Shown: in pieces, positions 52,214-61,025 of the stretch
Layout of the letters: each line of letters opens with the position of its first letter
Position numbering within the stretch: position 1 is the stretch's first letter
NCBI GenBank assembly: GCA_963830485.1
Contig: CAWHNE010000012.1
Span: 62,001 to 126,000 of the forward strand
Length of the DNA: 64,000 nucleotides
Reading direction: 5' to 3'
DNA from: CAIWHR01 sp963830485
GTDB lineage: Bacteria; Pseudomonadota; Gammaproteobacteria; Burkholderiales; Casimicrobiaceae
Notes under the pieces: generated by a model
Database searches by the model: none
The model's input: only the letters and a program-made list of their open reading frames with translations
What the model was told of the DNA's origin: nothing
Made by a program: the position numbers and the translations under genes

Positions 52214-53484
52214 CCGGTCACCCTCGCCGGCACCGGCTTGGTCTTGTCGATCGCCGTGTACCAAGGCATCAGCAGGAAGAAGAGGAAGTAGACGACGGTG
52301 AGCAGCCGCGCGACGACGGTCGCCCGGTCGGCGGAACCGAGGATCGGCCAGGCGTCGGGGAACTGGCCCCAGACCGTGATCGGCACGACGCCGAGGTAGC
52401 CCAGGATCAGGAAGCTCACGACGAATGCGGCGAGCCACGACTTGTAGAGCGCACCGCGGTAGCGGATCGACTTGACGCGGCTTCGGTCGAGCCACGGCAG
52501 CGCGAAGAAGATCATCACGGCGACGCCCATCACGATCACGCCCCAGAACTGGCTCCCCAGGAACGACGGCACCGCGCGCAGCATCGCGTAGTACGGCGTG
52601 AAGTACCACACGGGCGCGATGTGCTCGGGCGTCTTCAGCGGATCGGCCGGGATGAAGTTGTTCGCCTCGAGGAAGTAGCCGCCCATGTCGGGCACGAAGA
52701 ACACGATGCCCGAGAACACGGCGAGGAACACGACCACGCCGACGATGTCCTTCACCGTGTAGTACGGGTGCGAGTAGATCCCGTCGAGCGGGAGGCCCGT
52801 GGCCGGATCCTTCGGCTGCTGCTTGATCTCGACGCCGTCCGGGTTGTTCGAGCCCGTTTCGTGCAGCGCCATGAGGTGCGCGGCGACGAGGCCCAGGAGC
52901 ACGAGCGGCATCGCGACCACGTGGAACGCGAAGAAGCGGTTCAGCGTGATGTCGGAGATCGTGTAGTCGCCGCGGATCCAGACGCCCAGCTCCTCGCCGA
53001 TCAGCGGCACCGTCGAGAAGAGGTTGACGATCACCTGCGCGCCCCAGTACGACATCTGCCCCCACGGGAGCAGGTAGCCGAAGAACGCCTCGCCCATGAG
53101 GCAGAGGTAGATCAGGCAGCCGAAGATCCACGTGAGCTCGCGCGGCTTCCGGTAGCTGCCGTACATGAGCCCGCGGAACATGTGGAGATAGACGACGACG
53201 AAGAACAGCGATGCGCCGGTCGAGTGCAGGTAGCGGATGAACCACCCCCAGGACACGTCGCGCATGATGTACTCGACCGACTCGAAGGCCTTCGCCGCGT
53301 CGGGCTTGTAGCTCATCGTGAGGAAGATGCCGGTGACGATCTGCACCACCAGCGCGAACGCCGCGAGCGAGCCGAAGTAGTACCAGACATTGAAGTTCTT
53401 GGGCGCGACGTACTTGCCCCACTGCGACTCCCAGAGCGCGGTGAGCGGGAAGCGGTCGTCGATCCAGCGCAGGAGCTTTTCCAT
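52210..53484 (-). CDS. petB: Ubiquinol-cytochrome c reductase, cytochrome b subunit
   Basis: 424 residues with eight membrane helices. The four haem-b histidines lie in the second and fourth helices (RYLHSTGASLFFVVVYLHMF and FFAFHVVAMPLVLLGLVAAH). Qo-site PEWY-like segment and Qi-site residues are present. Core of the bc1 complex in the inner membrane. A 283-base MITE-like element lies between it and petA; petC is coupled downstream. Confidence 0.96.
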   Translation of the reverse strand: MEKLLRWIDDRFPLTALWESQWGKYVAPKNFNVWYYFGSLAAFALVVQIVTGIFLTMSYKPDAAKAFESVEYIMRDVSWGWFIRYLHSTGASLFFVVVYLHMFRGLMYGSYRKPRELTWIFGCLIYLCLMGEAFFGYLLPWGQMSYWGAQVIVNLFSTVPLIGEELGVWIRGDYTISDITLNRFFAFHVVAMPLVLLGLVAAHLMALHETGSNNPDGVEIKQQPKDPATGLPLDGIYSHPYYTVKDIVGVVVFLAVFSGIVFFVPDMGGYFLEANNFIPADPLKTPEHIAPVWYFTPYYAMLRAVPSFLGSQFWGVIVMGVAVMIFFALPWLDRSRVKSIRYRGALYKSWLAAFVVSFLILGYLGVVPITVWGQFPDAWPILGSADRATVVARLLTVVYFLFFLLMPWYTAIDKTKPVPARVTG

Positions 53485-53488
53485 GGCC

Positions 53489-53771
53489 TAGGGCCTGTCA
53501 ACGCTATGGGCGCAAACGCGAACGAGTGCCCTGGGGCGCCAATCGCGGCAGCTCAGTTGCCAAAATCGGAAGCCAAGACGAAAGGTCTTGGCGAGGAGAG
53601 CAACAAAGAGTGGCGCCTCAGGGCACCCGTGCCCTTCGGGTTGCTGCCGAGAACGCCCATCGCTGCGTTGCAAAGGCTCGCCGGGTGTCCGACCCGCCTT
53701 CGCCCTTGCGCCTTGCGCTGGGCGTTTTTGGCTCTGCAACGCGTTCGTGTCCATAGCGTTAACAGGCCCTA
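53489..53771. mobile_element. MITE-like element between petA and petB
   Basis: Terminal inverted repeats GGGCCTGTCAACGCTATGG (left, 53491-53509) and CCATAGCGTTAACAGGCCC (right, 53751-53769) are 19 bases with one mismatch, each flanked by TA, as in TA-duplicating IS630/Tc1-like elements. No transposase is encoded in the roughly 280 bases. It sits in the bc1 operon just after the petA stop. Confidence 0.8.
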
Positions 53772-54371
53772 CTACGCCGACTTGCCGTCTTCGCCGACTC
53801 CGATGACGATGCGCGTCTCGGACAGGAACTTGTGCGGCGGGATCACGAGGTTGGTCGGTGCGGGAACGCCGCTGTACACGCGACCCGCGAGGTCGAACTT
53901 CGACTGGTGGCACGGGCAGAAGAAGCCGCCCAGCCAGTCAGGGCCCAGGTCGGCGGGCGCGACCTCGGGACGGTACGTCGGCGAGCAGCCCAGGTGCGTG
54001 CAGATCCCGACGGCGACGAGATACTCGGGTTTGATGGAGCGATGCTCGTTCTTGCAGTACGGTGGCTGCTGCGGAACCTCCGAATTCGGATCGGCGAGCC
54101 GCTTGTCCAGCTTCGACAGCGACTCGAGCATCGGCTTCGTGCGGTTGATCACCCAGACCACGCGGCCACGCCACTCGAGCGTGATCTGCTGGCCCGGCTC
54201 CATCTTGCCGATGTCCTGCTCGACCGGCGCGCCGGCGGCCTTCGCGCGCTCGCTCGGGAAAAGCGACAGCACGAACGGCATCGCCGCGGCGACGCCACCG
54301 ATGCCGCCGACGACGCTCGTCGCGCCGACGAGGAAGCGGCGCTTCCCCTTGTCCACGGTGACTTCCGCCAT
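53772..54371 (-). CDS. petA: Ubiquinol-cytochrome c reductase, Rieske iron-sulfur subunit
   Basis: 199 residues from ATG 54371 (MAEVTVDKGKRRFLVGATSV). A Tat-type twin-basic signal and membrane anchor (FLVGATSVVGGIGGVAAAMP) precede the soluble domain. Cluster-binding motifs CTHLGCSP and CPCHQSKFD (two Cys, two His, and the disulfide pair) are complete. Exported by Tat, encoded downstream. Its stop touches the right end of the MITE-like element. Confidence 0.95.
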   Translation of the reverse strand: MAEVTVDKGKRRFLVGATSVVGGIGGVAAAMPFVLSLFPSERAKAAGAPVEQDIGKMEPGQQITLEWRGRVVWVINRTKPMLESLSKLDKRLADPNSEVPQQPPYCKNEHRSIKPEYLVAVGICTHLGCSPTYRPEVAPADLGPDWLGGFFCPCHQSKFDLAGRVYSGVPAPTNLVIPPHKFLSETRIVIGVGEDGKSA

Positions 54372-54604
54372 GACGACCCATTCCTCCCTGCCTGCCGCTC
54401 CGCGCCGCACGACGGGGCGCCACTTCGCAAAACTCGTCGATTATAAGGGATTTGGGGGCCGCGCCGGAAGTCCATAGCGGGTCCGGACGCTAAAAGCCGA
54501 TCGGAATCAGCTGGTTGGCAAGGTGTCTTCGAGGCGACGCCGGTGCCGCGATCCTGCCGGGACGACCCCCCGAGCGAGCCGGCTGCCGCAGCGCAGCACG
54601 CGAC

Positions 54605-54610
54605 TATAAT
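54605..54610 (+). promoter_or_regulatory. -10 element upstream of degQ
   Basis: A perfect TATAAT at 54605-54610 in an otherwise GC-rich stretch, 35 bases before the GTG start; the -35 region is poor. Confidence 0.4.
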
Positions 54611-54644
54611 TCACCCGGAGTTCGCCCTTCGGAGCCCTCGTTTC

Positions 54645-55790
54645 GTGTTGCGCAAGCTCTGGCTCTTGTTCGCGCAGGCATGCACGCTGTGCCTCGCCAC
54701 GCTGTTCGTCGTCGCGACGCTGCGACCGGATCTGCTCGGCCGCGGCAATGCGCGGGAGCCGGGCGTCGTGCTCCAGCAGGAGACGTCGACGCCTGTGACG
54801 AACCCGGCCGTCACGAGTCACGCGGACGCCGCGAAGCGCGCGATGCCTGCCGTCGTCAACATCTACACGAGCAAGGAGATGCGGCAGCGGAGCCCGCTCG
54901 CCGATGACGCGCTGCTGCGTCGCTACTTTCCCGATCTCGCCGAGCGCCTGCCGCGCCAGCGTGTGACGAGCCTCGGCTCGGGCGTGATCGTCTCGCCCGA
55001 GGGCTTCGTGCTCACGAACCACCACGTCATCGAGGGTGCGGACGACATCCAGCTCGTGCTGCACGACGGCCGCCGCATCGCCGCGCACGTTCGCGGCGTC
55101 GACCCCGAGTCCGACCTCGCCGTGCTGAAGGCCGACGAGGCCCACCTCCCGGCGATCACGTTCGGAACGAGCGAGCGCGTGCAGGTCGGCGACACGGTGC
55201 TCGCGATCGGCAATCCCTTCGGCTTCGGCAATACGGTCACCTCCGGGATCGTGAGCGCGCTCGGACGCAACCATCTCGGCATCAACCGCTTCGAGGACTT
55301 CATCCAGACCGATGCGGCGATCAATCCCGGCAACTCGGGCGGTGCGCTCGTCGACGCCGCAGGCAACCTGATCGGCATCAACAGCACGATCTTCTCGCAG
55401 TCGGGCGGATCGCTCGGCATCGGCTTCGCGATTCCCGTGTCGATCGCGCGCAACGTCCTCGAGCAGATCATCAAGAACGGCGAGGTCACGCGCGGCTGGC
55501 TCGGCATCGAGCCGCAGGACCTGCCGACCGATGCCGTGCGCCCCGTCGCGAACGATGGCGGCGTCGCGATCCGCGGCATCGTGCGTGGCGGGCCGGCCGA
55601 TCGCGCCGGCATCCACCCGCGCGACGTCGTCGTCGAGATCGACGGCAAGCCGATCCGCGACACGCCCGCGCTCCTGGCCCGCATCGCCGACTTGCCGCCC
55701 GGCAGCGTGGTCAAGGTCAGAATCTGGCGTGACAGCGCCGCGCAGGACGTCGACGTGACGGTCGGCAAACGGCCGCGCGCGCAGCCGTAG
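54645..55790 (+). CDS. Do-family serine endopeptidase with one PDZ domain (DegQ/DegS-like)
   Basis: 381 residues from GTG 54645. An N-terminal membrane anchor or signal (LRKLWLLFAQACTLCLATLF) leads to the trypsin-like domain with the triad in LTNHHVIEG (H127), ESDLAVLK (Asp) and INPGNSGGALV (Ser). One PDZ domain follows (GWLGIEPQDLP, GIVRGGPADRAGIHPRDVVV). The uncleaved-looking anchor and single PDZ resemble DegS/HhoB. Conserved neighbour of petABC in betaproteobacteria; convergent with tatC. Confidence 0.9.
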   Translation: MLRKLWLLFAQACTLCLATLFVVATLRPDLLGRGNAREPGVVLQQETSTPVTNPAVTSHADAAKRAMPAVVNIYTSKEMRQRSPLADDALLRRYFPDLAERLPRQRVTSLGSGVIVSPEGFVLTNHHVIEGADDIQLVLHDGRRIAAHVRGVDPESDLAVLKADEAHLPAITFGTSERVQVGDTVLAIGNPFGFGNTVTSGIVSALGRNHLGINRFEDFIQTDAAINPGNSGGALVDAAGNLIGINSTIFSQSGGSLGIGFAIPVSIARNVLEQIIKNGEVTRGWLGIEPQDLPTDAVRPVANDGGVAIRGIVRGGPADRAGIHPRDVVVEIDGKPIRDTPALLARIADLPPGSVVKVRIWRDSAAQDVDVTVGKRPRAQP

Positions 55791-55791
55791 G

Positions 55792-56559
55792 CTACTTCGC
55801 CTCGCCGGCCGCCTCGTCGGACACCGGGCGCTCGACGAACCGCGCGAGCAGGAGACCGAGCTCGAAGAGCAGCCACAGCGGCACGGCGAGGAGCAGCTGC
55901 GACACGACGTCGGGCGGCGTGAACACCGCACCGACGACGAATGCTCCGACGATCATGTAGGGGCGCATGCTGCGGAGCTTCTCGAGCGGCACGATGCCGA
56001 AGCGCACGAGCACGATGACGACGATCGGCGTCTCGAACGTGAGGCCGAACGCGATGAACATCGTCAACACGAACGACAGGTACTTGTCGATGTCGGTCAT
56101 CATCGTCACGCCGGCCGGCGTGTAGCCCGCGAAGAAGCCGAACGCGATCGGGAACACGAGGAAGTATGCGAAGGCCATCCCGGCGAGGAAGCAGAGAAAG
56201 CTCGAGACCAGCACCGGCAGCGCGAGCCGCCGCTCGTGCTGGTAGAGGCCGGGCGCGACGAACGCCCACATCTGCCACAGCACGTACGGCAGCGCGACCA
56301 GGAACGCCGCCATCAGCGTGACCTTGAGCGGGACGAAGAACGTGCCGGTGACATCCGTCGCGATCATCGTCGCCCCCGTCGGCAGCGCGTGCAGGAGAGG
56401 TGCCGCGAGTGCCGCGTAGATCTCCTTCGCCCACGGGAACAGCGCGAACAGCACGATGACGACCGCGACGATCGCGCGCAGGAGGCGGCTCCTGAGCTCG
56501 ATCAGGTGCGAGATGAAGGTCTCCTGCGCGCCCTCGGGCGGCGGCGAGGCGTCGGTCAT
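55792..56559 (-). CDS. tatC: Sec-independent translocase subunit TatC
   Basis: 255 residues with six membrane helices. Starts with the cytoplasmic QETFISHLIELRSRLLRAIV and has VLWQMWAFVAPGLYQHERR and FEPPI-like FETPIVVIVLVRFGIV, the signal-peptide recognition site. Receptor for twin-arginine signals; needed for petA and probably fccB. Follows tatB after 22 bases; stops just before degQ ends on the other strand. Confidence 0.96.
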   Translation of the reverse strand: MTDASPPPEGAQETFISHLIELRSRLLRAIVAVVIVLFALFPWAKEIYAALAAPLLHALPTGATMIATDVTGTFFVPLKVTLMAAFLVALPYVLWQMWAFVAPGLYQHERRLALPVLVSSFLCFLAGMAFAYFLVFPIAFGFFAGYTPAGVTMMTDIDKYLSFVLTMFIAFGLTFETPIVVIVLVRFGIVPLEKLRSMRPYMIVGAFVVGAVFTPPDVVSQLLLAVPLWLLFELGLLLARFVERPVSDEAAGEAK

Positions 56560-56581
56560 CGCGGCAGGCCGGCGTCCCGCG

Positions 56582-57013
56582 TCAGCCGCGGTCGAGGCCC
56601 GGCAGAGACGCTTGGCGCGGAGCAGCCGCGTCCGGCTCGGTGGCCGCGGCGGGTTTGGGCGGCGCGGACAGCGAAGGCGATTCGGCGACGCCGCCGCTCA
56701 GGGGAGCCACGCCCTGCCCCGCCGCATTGAGCTCGGACTCCACGTTGCGCACGCCGGTCTCGAGGTCGCGTGCCGCGGTCGACATCGACGACTCGAACTC
56801 GGTGGCCGCGGTCTGCACCTGCTGCTGCAGGTTGCGGAGCTCCTCGAGCTGCATTTCGCGGTTGATGTCGGCCTTCACGTCGGCGACGTAGCGCTGGAGA
56901 CGCCCGAAGAGATGGCCGAGCGTGCGTGCCGCCTTCGGCAGCCGCTCGGGACCGATCACGATCAGCGCCACGACGGCGATGACGACGATCTCGGAGAAGC
57001 CGATGTCGAACAT
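56582..57013 (-). CDS. tatB: Sec-independent translocase subunit TatB
   Basis: 143 residues from ATG 57013; MFDIGFSEIVVIAVVALIVI is the family start, then GPERLPKAARTLGHLFGRLQ. One N-terminal helix and a long amphipathic region rich in E and Q (ELRNLQQQVQTAATEFESSM), then a Pro/Ala-rich tail. TatB joins TatC in the substrate-receptor complex. Confidence 0.95.
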   Translation of the reverse strand: MFDIGFSEIVVIAVVALIVIGPERLPKAARTLGHLFGRLQRYVADVKADINREMQLEELRNLQQQVQTAATEFESSMSTAARDLETGVRNVESELNAAGQGVAPLSGGVAESPSLSAPPKPAAATEPDAAAPRQASLPGLDRG

Positions 57014-57100
57014 GAGGGTTCGGCGTACGGCGTCAGGCGTTCGGCGTGTCGCGGATTGCGCCGGGCCTTCGCTCAACGCCCAACGCTTGACGGCCAACCC

Positions 57101-57331
57101 CTACGACGTCTTCTCCTTCTTCGCCTCGCCCTCGATCGTCGTGCCCGGTATCTGCTGCGGCGGCGCCGCTTTCGCGGCATCGGCCTCGGCGTCGCCGGTC
57201 TTCATGCCTTCCTTGAAGCCCTTGACCGCGCCGCCCAGGTCCTGCCCGATGTTGCGCAGCTTCTTCGTGCCGAAGATCAGCACGACGACGAGCAATACGA
57301 TCAACCAATGCCAGATGCTCAGACCGCCCAT
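57101..57331 (-). CDS. tatA: Sec-independent translocase subunit TatA
   Basis: 76 residues. MGGLSIWHWLIVLLVVVLIF followed by GTKKLRNIGQDLGGAVKGFK is the pore-forming TatA pattern: one helix, FGTKK hinge, amphipathic helix and charged tail (GEAKKEKTS). Confidence 0.96.
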   Translation of the reverse strand: MGGLSIWHWLIVLLVVVLIFGTKKLRNIGQDLGGAVKGFKEGMKTGDAEADAAKAAPPQQIPGTTIEGEAKKEKTS

Positions 57332-57349
57332 GGTGTCTCCTCGATCCGT

Positions 57350-57706
57350 TCAGCCCGCGCTTCGCGGCAGCATCGGGCCCAGCGGGTTCGGCCCGCCGAC
57401 GACGTGAATGTGCACGTGCATCACGTCCTGCCGGCCGATGCGACCGGTGTTGACGATGGTGCGGAAGCCGTCCGGCGAGCCCTGCTCGCGCGCGAGGCGA
57501 CCCGCAAGCGCGAGCATACGCCCGAGCACCGCGCCATCGTCCGGCGTCACCTCCGCGAGCGACGCGATATGCCGCTTCGGCACCAGCATGAAATGCACGG
57601 GCGCCTGCGGACGGATGTCGTTGAATGCGAGCACCTCGTCGTCCTCGTAGACTTTCGTCGACGGGATCTCACCCCGCACGATCTTGCAGAAGATGCAGTC
57701 CTGCAC
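57350..57706 (-). CDS. HIT-family histidine triad nucleotide-binding protein
   Basis: 118 residues from GTG 57706 (VQDCIFCKIVRGEIPS). The zinc-type CxxC at the start, FNDIRPQAPVHFMLVPKRHI in the middle and the histidine triad HVHIHVVGG near the end define HinT-like AMP-lysine hydrolases. Standard member between hisE and tatA in this gene order. Confidence 0.93.
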   Translation of the reverse strand: MQDCIFCKIVRGEIPSTKVYEDDEVLAFNDIRPQAPVHFMLVPKRHIASLAEVTPDDGAVLGRMLALAGRLAREQGSPDGFRTIVNTGRIGRQDVMHVHIHVVGGPNPLGPMLPRSAG

Positions 57707-57740
57707 CGTTCGTTTCTCCGCTCTCCCGCGACGCCTCGCC

Positions 57741-58091
57741 TCAGGGCCGGCGCGCGGTCTTCTCCGCGATACCCGACGTGCCCTCGCGCCGCGCGAGCTC
57801 CGCGCGAACGTCCGCCGGGCCGAGCCCATGGGACGCGAGCAGCACGAGACAGTGGAACCAGAGGTCCGCCACCTCTGCGGCGATGCGCAGTTTATCACCG
57901 TCCTTCGCCGCCATGACCGCCTCGGTCGCTTCCTCGCCGATCTTCTTCAAGATCGCGTCCTCGCCTTTCGCGAACAGCGCCGCGACATAAGAGGTCGCCG
58001 GATCCGCGCCACGCCGCGCGGCAATCGTTGCCGCAATGCGATCGAGGACGTCGGCCCCTTTCGCGCCGGCGCCTGCGTCAATGCCGGCCAT
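57741..58091 (-). CDS. hisE: Phosphoribosyl-ATP pyrophosphatase
   Basis: 116 residues from ATG 58091. Second step of histidine synthesis. Signature SYVAALFAKGEDAILKKIGEEATEAVMAAK with the metal-binding Glu cluster, then LRIAAEVADLWFHCLVLLA. Overlaps the end of hisI by 14 bases and is followed by the HIT gene. Confidence 0.95.
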   Translation of the reverse strand: MAGIDAGAGAKGADVLDRIAATIAARRGADPATSYVAALFAKGEDAILKKIGEEATEAVMAAKDGDKLRIAAEVADLWFHCLVLLASHGLGPADVRAELARREGTSGIAEKTARRP

Positions 58092-58467
58092 AGATCGCTC
58101 CCGGGTCCTTGCGCACCGGCTCGACCTCGTCCCACCGCCCCTCGCCGAGCCGCTGGAAGAAACATGTCTCGCGTCCTGTATGGCAGGCGATGCCGCCCAC
58201 CTGGTCGACGACGACCAGGATCGCGTCGTCGTCGCAGTCGAGGCGGATCTCCCGCACACGCTGCACGTGGCCCGACTGTTCTCCCTTGCGCCAGAGCGCG
58301 CGGCGCGAGCGCGACCAGTAATGTGCCTCCTTTGTCCGCTCGGTCATCGCGAGCGCTTCGCGATTCATCCACGCGAGCGTCAGCACCTTGCCGGTCGCCG
58401 CATCCTGCGCGATCGCCGGCACGAGGCCGTCGGCCTGCCACTTCACCCTGTCGAGCCAGTCACCCAC
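58078..58467 (-). CDS. hisI: Phosphoribosyl-AMP cyclohydrolase
   Basis: 129 residues. Third step of histidine synthesis. DAATGKVLTLAWMNREAL, HYWSRSRRALWRKGEQSGH and the metal ligands LDCDDDAILVVVDQ and CHTGRETCFF are all present. Separate from hisE, as in betaproteobacteria. A repeat copy separates it from hisF. Confidence 0.95.
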   Translation of the reverse strand: MGDWLDRVKWQADGLVPAIAQDAATGKVLTLAWMNREALAMTERTKEAHYWSRSRRALWRKGEQSGHVQRVREIRLDCDDDAILVVVDQVGGIACHTGRETCFFQRLGEGRWDEVEPVRKDPGAIYGRH

Positions 58468-58507
58468 GCCGGATCCTCCGGGTCGCCCGCGGCGTCATGT
58501 CTGCCGC

Positions 58508-58675
58508 CTCCACGATACGCCATGTTGCCTTCGGCCCGGTTCGGCCTCCGCCTCGGACGGTGCATCGCCACCGCATTGCAGTCGGCCTCCGAACGCGCTC
58601 GCGATTGCTCCGATCCCCCGCGCGCTTCGCGCTCGGGGCTCCTCTCCGCCGCTCGCACGTTCCCCTGCTCGCCGC
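58508..58675 (-). repeat. Stop-codon-abutting repeat, family A, between hisF and hisI
   Basis: Begins right after the hisF TGA with GCGGCGAGCAGGGGAACGTG, hairpin at 58616-58638 (CCCC-GAGCGC-GAA-GCGCGC-GGGG), then GGAGCAATCGCGAGCGCG, GGAGGCCGAC twice and a diverged second unit up to hisI. Lies inside the his operon. Confidence 0.75.
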
Positions 58676-59437
58676 TCACGTGCGCATTTCTATGCCCGCG
58701 GCGATCATCGCCGCCTTCGCCTGCCCGATCGTGAACTCGCCGTAGTGGAAGATCGACGCGGCGAGCACGGCGTCCGCGCCGCCTTCGACAATCCCCGCGA
58801 CCAGGTCCTCGAGCGATCCGACGCCGCCCGACGCGATCACCGGCACGTCGACCGCGTCGACCACGGCTCGCGTCAGCGCAAGGTCGAAGCCGGTGCGCGC
58901 GCCGTCGCGGTCCATACTCGTGAGCAGGATCTCGCCGGCGCCGCGGCCGACGAGCTCGCGTGCCCAGTCGACGGCGTCCATGCCGGCCGGCGTGCGGCCG
59001 CCGTGCGTGTAGACCTCCCACGCCTCGGGCGCCGACTGCTTCGCGTCGATCGCGGCGACGATGCACTGCGCGCCGAAGCGCGCAGAGGCTTCCTCGACGA
59101 GGCCAGGGTTGCGCACGGCGGCCGTGTTGATGCTGACCTTGTCGGCGCCGGCGTTCAGGAGTGCGCGGATGTCGTCGACCGAATTGACGCCGCCGCCCAC
59201 CGTCAGCGGGATGAACACCTCGTCGGCGACCGCCTCGATCATGTGATAGAGAAGCCCGCGCGTCTCGACGCTCGCCCGAATGTCGAGAAACGCGAGCTCG
59301 TCGGCCCCCTGCTCGTCGTAGCGGCGCGCGACCTCGACCGGATCGCCGGCGTCGCGCAGGTTGACGAAGTTGATGCCCTTGACGACGCGGCCCTCGGCGA
59401 TGTCGAGGCAGGGGATGATGCGCTTGGCGAGACCCAT
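58676..59437 (-). CDS. hisF: Imidazole glycerol phosphate synthase, cyclase subunit HisF
   Basis: 253 residues, TIM barrel. MGLAKRIIPCLDIAEGRVVK, GAGEILLTSMDRDGARTGFD and VPVIASGGVGSLEDLV are the phosphate-binding and catalytic segments (Asp of CLDI and SMDRDG). Works with HisH (60.3 kb) as a glutamine-dependent complex. Confidence 0.96.
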   Translation of the reverse strand: MGLAKRIIPCLDIAEGRVVKGINFVNLRDAGDPVEVARRYDEQGADELAFLDIRASVETRGLLYHMIEAVADEVFIPLTVGGGVNSVDDIRALLNAGADKVSINTAAVRNPGLVEEASARFGAQCIVAAIDAKQSAPEAWEVYTHGGRTPAGMDAVDWARELVGRGAGEILLTSMDRDGARTGFDLALTRAVVDAVDVPVIASGGVGSLEDLVAGIVEGGADAVLAASIFHYGEFTIGQAKAAMIAAGIEMRT

Positions 59438-59464
59438 GCGCCATTATCGCGCAAGACGCCGCCG

Positions 59465-59485
59465 CGGCCCCTTCGCGAGGGGCCG
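59465..59485. other. Intercistronic hairpin between hisA and hisF
   Basis: CGGCCCC (59465-59471), loop TTCGCGA, GGGGCCG (59479-59485). A seven-pair stem without a T-run; it lies after the hisA stop in the 61-base gap to hisF. Probably an RNA-stability or processing element rather than a terminator. Confidence 0.5.
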
Positions 59486-59498
59486 GGGAGAGGAGCAG

Positions 59499-60230
59499 TC
59501 AGCCCTTCGCCGCCTTGAGCGCAGCCTTGAACTCGAGCCTGCCTTCGTAGAGCGCGCGACCGGCGATCGCGCCGATGATGCCTTCCTTTTCGAAGGGCAG
59601 CAGCTGCTCGATGTCGGCGATCGATGCGATGCCGCCCGACGCGATCACCGGCACCTTGAGCTCGCGCGCGAGCCGCACGGTGGCCTCGACGTTGACGCCG
59701 GTCAGCATCCCGTCGCGGCCGATGTCGGTGTAGATCACCGCCTCGACGCCGTAGTCCTCGAATTTCTTCGCAAGGTCGATCACGTCGTGTCCGGTCATCT
59801 TCGACCAGCCGTCGGTCGCGACCTTGCCGTCGCGCGCGTCGAGACCGACGATGATGTGGCCGGGAAACGCGTAGCAAGCGTCGTGCAGGAATCCCGGGTT
59901 CTTCACCGCCGCCGTGCCGATGATCACGTAGGTGATGCCGTCGTCGAGATAGCGCTCGATCGTGTCGAGGTCGCGGATGCCGCCGCCTAGCTGGACCGGG
60001 ATCTCCTCGCCGATCACGCTCACGATCTCGCGGATCGCGAGCTCGTTCTTCGGCACGCCGGCAACGGCGCCGTTCAGGTCGACGAGATGCAGCCGCTTCG
60101 CGCCCTGCTCGAGCCAGTGCTGCGCCATCGCCGCCGGATCTTCGGAGAACACGGTCGCCGAATGCATCTCGCCCTGCTTCAGACGCACGCAGTGCCCGTC
60201 CTTGATGTCGATCGCGGGGATGATCTGCAT
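59499..60230 (-). CDS. hisA: Phosphoribosylformimino-5-aminoimidazole carboxamide ribotide isomerase
   Basis: 243 residues from ATG 60230. TIM barrel with MQIIPAIDIKDGHCVRLKQG, the catalytic Asp in AIDI and IYTDIGRDGMLTG, and PVIASGGIASIADI. Paralogous to HisF nearby, as usual. Follows hisH after 79 bases. Confidence 0.96.
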   Translation of the reverse strand: MQIIPAIDIKDGHCVRLKQGEMHSATVFSEDPAAMAQHWLEQGAKRLHLVDLNGAVAGVPKNELAIREIVSVIGEEIPVQLGGGIRDLDTIERYLDDGITYVIIGTAAVKNPGFLHDACYAFPGHIIVGLDARDGKVATDGWSKMTGHDVIDLAKKFEDYGVEAVIYTDIGRDGMLTGVNVEATVRLARELKVPVIASGGIASIADIEQLLPFEKEGIIGAIAGRALYEGRLEFKAALKAAKG

Positions 60231-60309
60231 GGGGCGGGAGCGTCCGAGGACGGGGGAAGAGGCGGGTCGCGGCGGCGCGCGGCGGGCGGGGATTGTGACG
60301 CGGGCAGGG

Positions 60310-60951
60310 TCAGCTGCGCCCGTCCCAGGCGACGAAGTTGGCGAGCAGCTGCAATCCGGCGCGGTGGCTTTTTTCCGGATGGAATTGCGTCGCGAAGATA
60401 TTAGCCCGGGCGATGGCGCAAGTAAACGGCGTCGGGTAATCGGTCGTTCCCGCGGCCAGCGCGGGTTCCGCGGCCACCGGATGATAGCTGTGAGCGAAAT
60501 AGAAGCGGGCGCCGTCCGCGATCCCCGCCCACAGCGGATGCGCGCGCACCTGCCGCACCGGGCTCCAACCCATGTGGGGCACCTTGAGCCGCTCGCCCGA
60601 CGGCAGCGCCATCGCGTCGTCACGAAAGCGCACGACGCGCCCGGGCAGGATCGCGAGCCCCGGCGTGGGCCCCTCCTCGCTCGCCTCGAACAGCATTTGC
60701 AGACCGAGGCAGATGCCGAGGAACGGCCGCGTGCGCGCGGCGTCGATCACCGCGTCGCGCAATCCGCTGGCGTCGAGGCAGCGGATGCAGTCGGGCATCG
60801 CGCTCTGGCCGGGAAGCACGACGCGCTCCGCCCGGCCAATCGCGTCGGGATCCGCCGTGACGGCGATGTCGAGATCGGGCGCGACGTGGACGAGCGCCTT
60901 CGCCACCGAGCGCAGGTTGCCCATCCCGTAGTCGACGACGGCGATGTCCAT
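60310..60951 (-). CDS. hisH: Imidazole glycerol phosphate synthase, glutamine amidotransferase subunit HisH
   Basis: 213 residues from ATG 60951. Class I amidotransferase: MDIAVVDYGMGNLRSV, nucleophile Cys in FLGICLGLQMLFE, KVPHMGWSPV, and the His-Glu of FATQFHPEKS. Provides ammonia to HisF. Confidence 0.96.
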   Translation of the reverse strand: MDIAVVDYGMGNLRSVAKALVHVAPDLDIAVTADPDAIGRAERVVLPGQSAMPDCIRCLDASGLRDAVIDAARTRPFLGICLGLQMLFEASEEGPTPGLAILPGRVVRFRDDAMALPSGERLKVPHMGWSPVRQVRAHPLWAGIADGARFYFAHSYHPVAAEPALAAGTTDYPTPFTCAIARANIFATQFHPEKSHRAGLQLLANFVAWDGRS

Positions 60952-61025
60952 CGGGGTGATGGCCCGGAATGAGCCGGCCTCTCGTTCGCTCCGCGGAAAC
61001 GCGGCCAAAGCGGCCGCTGCAATTG

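Noticed and set aside
53526..53806. Small plus-strand frames in the petA-petB gap
   Set aside because: They lie in the MITE-like element and show no protein features or start signals.
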